Of a stretch of DNA of 64,000 nucleotides, positions 44,301-56,300 are shown piece by piece; position 1 is the stretch's first letter, and each line of letters opens with the position of its first letter. The stretch is from Cliona cf. orientalis. Taxonomy: Eukaryota; Porifera; Demospongiae; Clionaida; Clionaidae. The notes beneath the pieces are model-generated. The model was not told where the DNA came from and made no database searches. It saw nothing but the letters and a program-made list of their open reading frames with translations. The stretch lies in contig OZ005703.1 of NCBI GenBank assembly GCA_963930775.1, positions 2,604,001-2,668,000 on the forward strand, in the 5' to 3' direction. Position numbers and translations under genes: made by a program.

Positions 44301-47300
44301 TTCCCTAGTGCCCTGAACAGGAACAGTGCGCTGTCCCTGCCTCCGATGCTGCTGGCCATCTCACCAGCTGCCACGCCCTCTGAACTGCTACCCTTTCTCG
44401 CTTTGCCACCGGAGCTGACCTTTGACCTTTTTCGGCTACCACCACCACCACCACCAGCAGATGTGGCCTCACTTCCACTACTTGATACCAAATCTGAAGG
44501 ATCTATGTATAATAATGTATAATTTTGGTTTATATTCACAACCCAATCATAAATCAAGGAGTGCCTTTTAGATGTACATGTATTAACTGTATACACGTAC
44601 ATGTAAAATCATGTAGAAAATGTTGAAAATTAATGTTTATTTAAGCACCACTGTTCCATCTTACATACTTAGTCTACTCTACAGACTGTCAGGTGCAATG
44701 CTACACGTACAATGTATGTCATCCATGCAATTGAGATTTACCTTTCAAGCAGGCAAACTGAAGAGCATTGATAGCACTCCTGATATCCCCTGCTGAGCTT
44801 GCTGCAAGACACTCTATCACATCCTTCGGGGGCATGTGAAATTTCACCTCCTGCGGTCCCTTTGCAGCAGACCTCTTGCTCCCCCCAGCCGACTTGCTCC
44901 CCCCTGATGCCTTCCTCTGGCACTCCGAGTTGGCTATCTTCTGCAGTGTCTTCACTAGACTGGTGTGGGCCACTGGATTGAAACTGAAAATGAAAAATTG
45001 ATGTGAGACAAGTAGAGAGTACATTGAAAACGTGGGAGTGGCCTGGGATGAGCCTAGATGGGAGATGCTCCCAAAGTATTATGTTAGTGCTTTTTGTTAA
45101 GCGGATACATGAAGACTGTTAGCAGAGTTCTTCCGATACTGGTTGGGAGGGGTTGGTCCAAACAACCAACCCACCATTGTTTACCACAATTCAAGCTATT
45201 TTTTACATGTACCACCATTCACATAGTAGAAATGCTCAATAGGATCCTATCCTTCCTACGTTAGCTACTACATGATTGTATACTCAGGAAATATGGTGTA
45301 TATGGGAGAATTAATTATCACGCTTGATTCTCATTGATAATCCATTCTTAGCAAGGAAGTTATAAAGACTGATTTCTCATTGGAACATATCAAACGATAC
45401 ACAAATGAACTCGTGAGAACGGACGCTCCAAATTAATTGCCACTGTCCTATTCATTACAGTGAGTGCACACACCAAAATCCAGTCAGAAACTTAATAAGA
45501 TAATTATTATAAATACTATGTTTAGAGAGTCCATCCGGCCAACTACAGACCACAACAGATCCCCAACATACCACAGCTACCTCCACCCACACCCACTATA
45601 ACAACTACCTATATACGTAGCTCTACTCCTAGCCTAGCCACTCTCACCAGTAATAATGCATGGTAGTATTAACTCACAAGAGATTTCTTACCGATTCTGA
45701 CGAGGTATTAGATACTATGTAGATTTAGATTCTAAAATGCAACACTATTAGTATGGAATAGTGATGTAGCATTCTATCGTGGTATTACATAGTCTTAGGA
45801 TAAATTACTGTACAAAATTAATGTTGCATTAAGTACACTAATTTCATAGGCACTGATACACGTAGTGGACACATTAATTGTACTAGCATAATATCCATCT
45901 ATGCTAACATAGATTTTCTCACTACATGAAACTAGTTGCCAGTTGTTATGGTCATGGTATGATAATATGGTATATGGGGGTTAAGTGCCACGCCCATGCA
46001 GTGCTCACCTTATTAACGACTAGTTAGCCCTCAAAGGCAACCTTTTGGCGGGCAATTGTCAGCTGGAATGCTAAACTCATGTCTGGGTACAGGAATAGTA
46101 ACGGGTCAATAAATTAAGCCATACTTGGAATACCTCTGTTCTTAATATAACATCGGAGTAGGTAGCAAATTGGTGAGTGCTAAATTTAGAAAATCTTAAA
46201 ACAAGACCAAAGCTTCAATAGTGAGATGAGCCCATACACTCATAGTGCAAAGGTGAGCAGATTACAATTTGGTGTGGCAGACTCCCTAAACATAAAACTC
46301 ATTCCAAAGTCTTGCACAATGTACCTTATGTTGTGAATGTCCATATTATTGATGGCTGTCTTAGTGAAGAGGTTGCTGGAACTGGCTCCACTGCGGTGGC
46401 TCTCTGACACAATGAACACCAGCGGATACAACAATCTATTGCCAACAGACCTACGCAGAGGAAATACTCCGTGACCCACTCTTCCTTTTCTCTAGATAAT
46501 TATGTGGATAGATCTTTGCACGACCTCTGCTACCTTTTTTTATCCAACCATAATAGTACCTGTTCAGGATCAGTACTATACCTAATCTAAGTGGTCCACA
46601 CAGAAATATTATGTCATAAGCAACTGTCAAATACCAATTTAATACCACATTTCTTCTAAGAAATTGGCACAAAATTAATAAACATGTTAAAGCCTAGCCC
46701 AGAGGCAAATGTTTAACATTCCACCTAATAGTATATGTGCATTCTAATAGCACACCAAAATAAGAAGTTATTTATCATAATTAATTGGTAATGGGTGTCA
46801 ATTATTAGAGGTGCTGAATCTTAGAAGAAATAGTTGCTACTAACTTACGCCATGACTTGGTGGAACTTGGACGGGTCACGAAGAAATGCATTAGGAAACT
46901 CCTGAATAAAGAAAACAGATCTTATGTGTATACTAGTATAGCCGAAAAGTTTCGCTGGACAAAAATGTCACCAAGCCCAGCTACCTAACTTTGCATTACA
47001 GCAATGTTCAGTGGAATAAAATTCTTTGTTAGTGCATAAAGGTTACCATCAATTTTTTTTCTATGTAATCATTAATATAGGACAAAACATCAAAGACAAA
47101 AATTTCACCAACAAGAGCAGATGGTAAAATTGGTGAAAATTTACTCCTGGGAGAAATTTCCAGCTATTATATTGTACCAACAAAATATTACTCAGCATTA
47201 AATAACATTACTCACCTCGACTAACACAATCTTCTTTGATCTTTGATTAGCAACTCCACCCCCTGAGGTTGAAGCTCCGCCCACCATCAGACTAGGGTAC

Positions 47301-47391
47301 CTGTTGGCTCTGGTCAGGAAATCCTGGAACTGCTTAGTCTGTGACTCTGGAAAAAGCACAAGATCTCCAGCAGCACCAGCACCACCACCAC
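37723..47391 (-). CDS. RAD17: RAD17, exons 6-19 (AAA+ core, C-terminal region)
   Basis: Exon 6: FLTRANRYPSL and SKKIVLVE (Walker B). Exon 7: EFPNAFLRDPSKFHQVM. Exon 8: LLYPLVFIVSES. Exon 9: FNPVAHTSLVKTLQKIANSE, then AGDIRSAINALQFACLK (sensor region). Exon 10: DSALFLFRALGKILYCK. Exon 11: LPPHLKQHERPTLLVNPE. Exon 12: DMFTQYLHHNYIDFFDAMDD. Exon 13: MSYLSDSDVIGRFW. Exon 14: SCRGLMHSNRS and WRPLHKPQW. Exons 15-18 are tiny (53, 43, 52 and 45 nt) and together read CARFEKEF, LPEVYFSILAPLLM, TQILPYLAVINAPLRN and AQVSLLTTLCYFKSG, aligned with the end of the human conserved region. Exon 19 is Ser/Thr-rich and ends in an acidic tail (DIDDIEDDIEDFDDDIIW), comparable to the acidic C-terminus of vertebrate RAD17. 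Polyglycine in exons 6 and 10 is a lineage feature. Confidence 0.9.
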
Positions 47392-50300
47392 CTGGGGGGA
47401 TGAACTTTCATCATGCATATACCTACATCGATACTTGGAGCTCAGAAAGATTATCCACTATAAAGTGGTCTATTAGGCAATCTACTGTAGATCGCAAAAT
47501 TTTTGCCGTTAAATTTTTCATCGATGATCTTTTCTGACAAAAATTAAACACGCGAAATATTTTGTGTAACGTACGTCGACCTATACTTATTTTGGTCGCT
47601 AAAGTCTGGCGACGAAATTTAGACACACGAAAAATTTACGAGCGAAATATTTACCGGTGAAAATATCCCAATCTACGGTATACCACATTTTATGTACCTG
47701 ATGCATGTGCCACAAAATACCATAATAGTGATACGGTATTTTGCTCAACTGCTTAGGAAGTCATATACATGTGTAGGAAGGCAATTCTGAATGTTTCAAG
47801 TTCTTCACTGATGAATAACCCAGAAAAAACTGAGTTTCGTGCAGTGCAGAGAGACATAAATCACTAGAACCACTATTACACGCAGGTTTTGTAAACCATA
47901 CATGCAGGTTGCCCCTTCAATATGGGGTCAAACACCACAAAATCTTCTAAAAATTGTGATAAAGCTTGATGATCAACTATATAGAATGCAACACACATCA
48001 TATCAGCATATCACGTATCTATAATTACATGCACGTACATGAAGTGGCAAGTACGATTTAAATATACTGCACAGTTAGTCTCATTTCTATGCCCCACATG
48101 TAATACGCTCCAATGAAATTGCTAGTCTGTTTTGTAATCCTTCTTGTCGTGCTAGACATTTAGCATTCTCAACACCGTTGCCCTGCCAAAAAATTTCATA
48201 TAAATTTTACTGAAAAATTCTCTGTCTACACACTCGCATGTGGATAATTCATTAATAAAGAAATCTTGAGTTAATCTCAGTGAGCATTTCAAAGCATCAT
48301 CCTGCCTTTTTGATTCCTCACTATCACTATATGATCTGTACATGTACATTTTGTATACCGGCATAGCATGCACCAGAGGATCACGGTAGTCATTCTGTGT
48401 GTGTGTATCTGTCTGTCTGATACCAAGCTAGCTGCTACGTACATGTACCTTGTTTGCGAGTCCAAAGTGCAGTATTATACAGGTTCCTTGTGGTGTTCTA
48501 AACACATGAATTGGTGGATTTCTCCGAAAACATTTTGTTTGCCAAGTTAGTGATAGCATGACATTACTTTTTAATAGAACGTTGTGTCTCGCGTTATATA
48601 CAACATGTATGTATTATTAACCCTTGGTACATGTACTTTAGGCACCGTTGCAAACATCATTGACGCTGGTGGCCACCACCACCTTCATTGCTCAGCTCAC
48701 TGGCGAGCTTTCAACGATGACAGTGGTTCAATTCCTTTCAACTCTGAGGGTATGTATATGTCTAGCTGCCATGCCACCATGTGCATTCTTGTGGTACCCT
48801 TTGACTCTCTGGCTAGCTAAGTTTGTATGCATGCATATAGTGCTTGGACCCATGCACATGAGCAACTTGCAGCAATAATATTGGACAAACATGTACATGT
48901 ATTAGTCTTGAGCCAAGGTTTGCATCATAGTCCTTCAAGATGTTTAGAAGAAGCTACAATGCATGTATATGTAGTTAATGTCCCCAAGAATCAGAGGCTA
49001 TTGTAAGGGAATTGACTTGATGTTAGCACCGCAGTGCTGAGTTACACCAGGGCTATTGTTGCTGTGAGCCATTGAACCTTGAACAACACTGCTGAATGTG
49101 CATTATAGCCTCATCCATGGCCCTTTACCCCCTTTCTGCATGCAACACTAAAACATGTTGTTAGTACCATGCAACGCACCGAGGGTTTTTGAGCTCAAAA
49201 GAGCTCTAGTTAGCTCAGGCAGGCTAAGGAAGCTGAAGTTTCTCAGGGTTCAATTTTCATGGTTTTCACAGATACTTAGACCAACTACAAGATTGAGCAA
49301 GACCGCAAAACTGCATACACAATAGCCAATAATTAAGATGAAAGATTTAGAGTCCTCTAGTAGGCAATGACAATGTGACAATGAAATTCAACTAGCTACA
49401 GGTCCACCTTGTCATACAAAGACAACAAGCACATAGCTACTATTAAGCAAAAAAACCTGACAAAATGTCAGTGGCAAAAGGCTTTACAAAAGAGTATAAC
49501 ATAATAATATAACAATAATATTATTGAATGCACTTTGCTAACATGGTGCATACTACACTAACTATGAGAACTATAATTATACTGGACATCCAATAAGAAG
49601 CACTATTACCTGGACTAAGCACTTTGATAGTAAAATACAATGATTTATTATCATTCATAGTGATATCCTTGTGACTCGAAAGATGACACCCTAGGCCAGT
49701 TGACATAGTTCTATTTAGTACTCTAGATCCAATATCACTGAATTTTGAAAAATCGATTACACATGATCCTTTCTGATCTCCAGCATAATGAAGGATCACC
49801 TCAACAACACCTCCGAATGGCCAACTCAAAATATTATCATGTTTTCCTTTCAAAAGATGAATAAACACAGACATGTGGGTATTTGTACCACTGCCAGTTT
49901 CACTGGAATAGACCGCAAGTGTCAGAAGATATCCAGACGTGCAGGATTCTGATGTGCATGTATAAAATGGTGTTGATAGTAAATGATCTCCATATTTGTT
50001 AAGCTCCGCATACTTTATGAGTACTGGAAGAGATGGATAATCAAGCCGTTGATTTAAGTTCATAACTTCAGGTTTACTCGCCCACAGTTGAGTCGACACA
50101 TCCTCTTTCATTGATGAACCAATTTGCCACATATTTAGAAATATCAGCAGAATAGCAAAAAGTACACTCGCTATGATAATACTCTTTACAATTTTTCTCT
50201 GTGTTTCCAACATTGTCTTTAAGGTGTTAACTGTTTTTTTGCTTTCTATCAGATCATTCTTAAGCTTACTAACTTCCTTTTCTTTGAGAGAGAAACTGTT

Positions 50301-53300
50301 TGATACAAGAGAAAGGTGGAGGCTTACAGAATCCTTCATGTGCAGTTCTAGCTGTTGCTTTGGTTTCTTAAAGTCACAGCCAGCATAATGATACTCACAC
50401 TTAATATCTCGATTTGGACAATTACTAGAAACATGATGAGTCATTAGCTGCCGTTCACATCGATACGATGGACAAAGCGTACATGGAATATCTTGAAACT
50501 GACACCCTTCAAATAGCTTGTCAGGTAGGGGATTTTCGTTGAGGTGATGTTTGAGTTGTCCCAGCTCTCCTGTCCACTTGCATCCCTTCTCCCGGTGTGG
50601 ACAATGCACCTTGTAGCCATTCAGGGTTCGCTCCAGCCACTTGTTATCAGTTAATGTGAACTTCTGACCACAAAGAGGGCATGGCTTGTGACTACTTGTT
50701 TCTCGACCAATACACACAGCACAGAAGCTGTGTCCACAGCAAGACACCATCTTGGGTCGACAGAGAACGTCCAAGCAAATAGGACATTCTGCTGGTATTT
50801 CTTTCGGAGGCTGCTTGACAAAATTTACTGGATAGGCTCTGCCTGAAGCCATTTTCACTGAGAGAATAGCTAAGGTAAATTTCTAATAGAAGCACATCAT
50901 TATTATGTTACTATGGTAACCATGGCAGATATTATGCATATTCATGACATATTCATGACACTAAATACACTAATACCAATTTAGGGCATCATGCTAGCCG
51001 TCTCAGCCTAGATTATCACTATGGTCTACATATAGCTACCATATAGCTAGCTAGCAGTAAATTTTTGAGGGAGCTTCGGAAAATTCTCACAAAATTTAAT
51101 TTCATGCACCTACGAAAGTTTTCCCAGGAAATTTTAGGCATGCCACACCCATCCAATACTTTTTTCTGCAACTTGAAAGCTTTCTCCATGTAATGCTCAC
51201 TTTCTAACTACTGACCTGTAAAAACTTTTCTCCCTTGAAAGATTCCCATTATACAGTACAGAATCTGTGGTGCTCTCAAGTGTGATGAGATCAGTAATGT
51301 AGGGAAGCTAATATTTGCTGTAGCTATATATAGCAGGAAAGTGTTGAGAGGTCCAATTCTTGCCATTTTCATAATTGCAAAAATTAAAATGTCAGCTAAA
51401 TGGCCAAGATTGCCTATCAGTGACATTGAACCCCTCAAAATTATGGTAGCTAGCTATCATATACATATCATCTTGACGAGGCCTATAAGGTCCTAGCGAA
51501 ATGGAGGCAAGGCAATAATCACTAGCAGGGTGCCCATATTATATTGGGATCCCCACATTGTTCCTCCGAATAAAGCCTGGTGCAGCGGTTTCATTTTGCC
51601 AAAAAAAACATTGATCAGCGGTGACATCGATCAAGACAAACACATTATCTCTATTAATCAGCCTGGTCTCAAGGCCCTAGACCAAAGGAGACAAGGCTAA
51701 GCGTGTTGCTCATCTATATTCAAGCAAGTTGAGCACATAAATAGCTGTTGTCGAGGACACCAAGACTAGCTACATGTACATGTAGCTTCAAAAACAAAAG
51801 GGTCTGAGTTGCACTGATGAACAACACATACGCTGTCATCCATGATAAAATTTTGGAATCTCAGCTTCATTGTATTATTCCAGTGATATCAATATAACAT
51901 TATGCACACACATGCTGAACCAGTGCAGGTGGACAGGGCCGGGACGGGGGAATTCCTGGGAAGTGGGATGTCATTGTAGATCGAGCTGCAACCTGCCAAG
52001 CTCCCAATTGCAACCTGGAGCTCCAATAAATGTACACATGCCTAGAGTTTGTGTACATGCCACAAGAAAGAGCATTTTCTGGAAATATTCAGAACTAGCA
52101 GATATCCAACAACAACATTGGCAGTAATCCTCACTCGGAGAGTCTCTGAAAATTGTCTTGGTGTGAGCTTCTGTTGAAGGAAAGCTCCCTACAACTGTGA
52201 CCCCAAGGTCACGCTGTACCTGGAGCTACATGCACTAGATACACTATAGACACAACCATACAGTGACTCACAAAAAGGATCAGCAAAAACCATACACACA
52301 CACCATAACATGCACAATCATGAGTTACTGGACTATTGGACAAGGGAAGTATCATTAAGAGGCCAGGCTAGCTCTAGCTGCTTATACAGTTTATCTTCCC
52401 TTGTCTGTGGCAAAAAAAATCATGGTATAAAAAATACAGTCTCAGGCCTTCGGGTCTCTTACAAACATAATCATAGAGATCTTGGACTCGGTCTATTATT
52501 ATTATGCAAGTGTTTAAACTCCAATGATGGTTAAACATATTATAATTAATACGTACATCAACGATTTGTTTAGGCTTAACATGATAGGGGCTATAGGGTG
52601 TCGCTATGAGGGCCATAAGCAAGGCCGTCTGGCGGGCCAGACAGCCATGCTTACATACATACGTAGGTCAGGTCAGCAGGTTTAGGGTATAATGCAGTGA
52701 GTTAGGAGGGAGAGGGAAGGTGGGAGGTGGAGGAACAAACACAGAAATTACCAATTGCAACTGGCAACAATAAAAACAACACAAATAACAACTCCACAGC
52801 TAGTGCACTTCTTCACATGCACATGGGTATACTTCAAACAGGAAGAATGCATAGAAATTCTCCACTAACCGGAAGAAAGCCAGAGTTGAACTGACGTGAG
52901 GTGGCAATGTAGACAAACATTCATCGCATATGAAGGTTGAAGGGAGTGTGCAGCACATCACTACTGATGCTGAAAGAAAAAGCATTAGTCTGGATGATTT
53001 ACAACTCAAAGCTACCATCGTAAAGTCAGGAAGTTCGAAAATTCAGCCCAACAATGTCTACCTATACATGATCCAACTCCACCTCACGGTGACATTTATA
53101 AGCAAAACAACCGGGAGCAGGCAACTATGATTGTTGTAGCTGAAAGTGCCAAGATCTTGGAAGTCACGTCTAAACTGGTAGCCCTGGTGACAATAAATAC
53201 TAAGAAAATAACAGCAACGTTGAAGCAACATTTCATGCTGATCTCTCTGAGTCTGTGTCGGATACAGTTACCGCATTCTGGAACACACAAAACACCATCT

Positions 53301-56300
53301 CAATAAAATATAAAATCAGAACTGAAATCAAATACAATATCGGATTCCTAGGGACAGGTGGAGGCGGTGAAACGGACTTTTCTTACTCCCACTCTTGGGG
53401 AGAAGGTCCATGGAGAGGAATCAAAGACGGTGACCATTGGAACATCTAATGGTGTATCGGTCACCCTAGCACCTAATCAAGCCGTGGAAGCCTCTCTAAC
53501 TGTTAGTCGAGATGTAATGAAGTCCGTGTACAATACAAGGTTCTTCTGACTGGCAGTATTATTTGCACTATAATTCCAGCTATAAAGGGTATCAAATATA
53601 TTATGGTGGTTCTTGCTTCCATCCGTAATGATGAGTGCAGATATCCCAATTCAATCAAGTTCACTGAAGACCTCGAAATTGGTTACTACTCTGGTGAGAA
53701 GGTGGAGATCAAAGATAAAGATATACCAAGGAGGTGATTGCTTCCCACTCACTGATGTGTGATGATTAGCTATACATCACAGATGAAATCATTTTACAGG
53801 TTTGGAGTTCATCTACGCTCAATCTCCCAATAACATGAAGGGTCTACAAACTGGAATGTTCTATATACCTGATCTATGGAATCTTCAGTGGTACTGGGTC
53901 TATGTTATACTTTGGAATCAACCTCCATGATCGTGATGGAAATTTGTTGTACAGACAATTCCTGGAACCGGCAGTGAGTGCAAATAAATGATTGAGAATA
54001 TGATTCAGAAAAAATTAAATATTAATTCTTTGGAATAGAAATATTATTAGTAACTGTTAGCTGAACTGGAGCTGTTTTTAGAACTGCATGTACTATTAAG
54101 TTGCCTAGCTAGCTGAACTGTTGAATACTCTTCCTCCTGTGTTAATGTTGATGAGTACAATGATATCTGAATACTAAACACGTTGAAAAAAAATAATGCT
54201 ATCTATTAAATAAGTAAGTGTTATAGCTATTATTATACTACAAGAATGTTTTGCGTTTATTTTGCCAAAGTGGAATGCCACCAGATCACTTCTCATGGTA
54301 AATTTTACAAATGAAAACAGGGCAGTAAACTTTCAGCAAAATGGTATCCAAGAAGAATAGATCGCAAATGATTCAGTATATGTAGCTTCAAAAACGAAAG
54401 GGTCTGAGTTGCACTGATTAACAACACATACGCTGCCATCCATACATAATTTTGGAGTCTTAGCTTCATTGTAACACACGATACGCATTAAAATATTTCT
54501 TGAGATATGTAGTTGCTATAGAGAGCCAGATAAAGCAAAAAGTATAATTTTAAATTTCAGTGTTTTGGTGACGTTGCAACCACTTCATTTAGGAACTTCA
54601 TGCATGCTTCATGCAGACAGTGTCACGATCTCAGACGTGTGCAGAGCCTGGCTTCAGGTATGTTAATATGATCAAAAGCCTAAATTAGAGAGAATACTTA
54701 AAATTATATTCATGTCATAAATGAATCACGGCTGGTCATGAATTCTTATAGCTTATGAAGGAAATCCAAGCAAGGAAGGAAAGAGAAGCCTGGGCTTTAA
54801 ATTCAAAAAAATATGGTAGTTTCATATTGGGCTTCATATAGCTGTATTAGAAGCAGGAAAGCACTGATGATGATCACACAGGTGGACCAATGTTATAAAA
54901 GCACATTTTATGGTGCTTTTGACACCAACTTTCGTCAAAAGAAAATCAGAAGCTATCATGTCCGGTCTTAACATCTCGGTTGTTGCTGGAAAAGATGAAC
55001 ATTCATCGCATGTGAAGGTTGAAGGGAGTGTGCAGCACATCATTACTGATGTCGAAAGGAAATCATTTAATCTGGATGATTCACAGCTCAAAGCTGCCAT
55101 CGTAAAGTCAGGAAGTTCGAAAATTCAGCCCAACGATGTCTACCTGCATGATCCAACTCCACCTCACGGTGACATTTATAAGCAATACAACTGGGAGCAG
55201 GCAACTACGATCGTTGTAGCTGAAAGTGCCAAGATCTTGGAAGTCACGTCTAAACCAGTAGCCCTGGTGACAAAAACACTAGAAAATAACAGCAACGTTG
55301 AAGTGACATTTCATGCCGATCTCTCCGAGTCTGTGTCGGATACAGTTACCTCGTCCTGGAATACACAAAATACCATCTCAGTAAATCAGAAAATCAAGTA
55401 CAATATCGGATTCCTAGGGACAGGTGGAGGCGGTGAAATTGACTTTTCTTACTCCCACCCTTGGGGAGAAGGTGGAGAGGAATCAAAGACAGTGACCATT
55501 GGAACATCTACTGGTGTATCGGTCCCCCTAAAACCTAATCAAGCCGTGGAAGTCTCTCTAACTGCCAGTCGAGGTATAATGAAAGTCCGTGTACAATACA
55601 AGGCTCGTCTGACTGGTGGTACCGTTTGCTACTATAATTCCGGCTATCAAGGGTATAACATATGGTGGTTCTGGGTTCCATCCGAGTGCAGATATCCCCA
55701 ATTCAATCGAGTTCACTGAAGACCTCGAAATTGGTTACTACTCTGGTGGGAAAGTGGAGATCAAAGATAAAGACACAAAGGAAGTGATTGCTTCCCACTC
55801 ACTTGTACAGGCAATTCCTGGAACCGGCAGTGCATGAGTGCAAATAAATAATTGAGAATATGATTCAGAAAAAAATCAAACATTATTTTTGGAACAGGAA
55901 TAGTAACCGTTAGTTAGCTGAACTGCATTTAGAACTGTAATATTATTGTACTATTAGTTGCCTAGCTATATAGCTGAACTGTTGAATATACTCTTCATCC
56001 TGTGTTAATATTGACGAGTATACAATGATACCTGAATACTAACTATGTTGAAAAAATAATGCTATCTATACTAATATAAGTGTTACTATTATACTATAAG
56101 TTTTACAGAATTTATTTTTGCCAAGATGGAGTACCACTGGATCACTTCTCACAGTTACTGTAGGTTTTCACAAATAACTTGAGAGCAAGCAGTAAACTCT
56201 CAGCAAAATGGTATCCAAGAAGAATTGATCTCAAATGATTCAGCATTGCTCAAGAACTTTGGTGAAGTAGACCACATGTGCATACACAACTATTTAATTG

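Larger units (their letters stand above)
51780..56244. repeat. Tandem segmental duplication (two units) in RAD17 intron 5
   Basis: Unit 1 is about 51780-54378 and unit 2 about 54380-56244. Both begin with tagcttcaaaaac(a/g)aaaggg...cagcttcattgta and end with aatggtatccaagaagaat...aaatgattcag. Between these ends both carry an aerolysin-like coding region and the same 3' flank (gttgcctagctag, gaatactaa, aataatgctatct). Unit 1 is about 0.7 kb longer because of extra sequence at about 51.9-52.8 kb and near 53753-53946. Confidence 0.9.
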
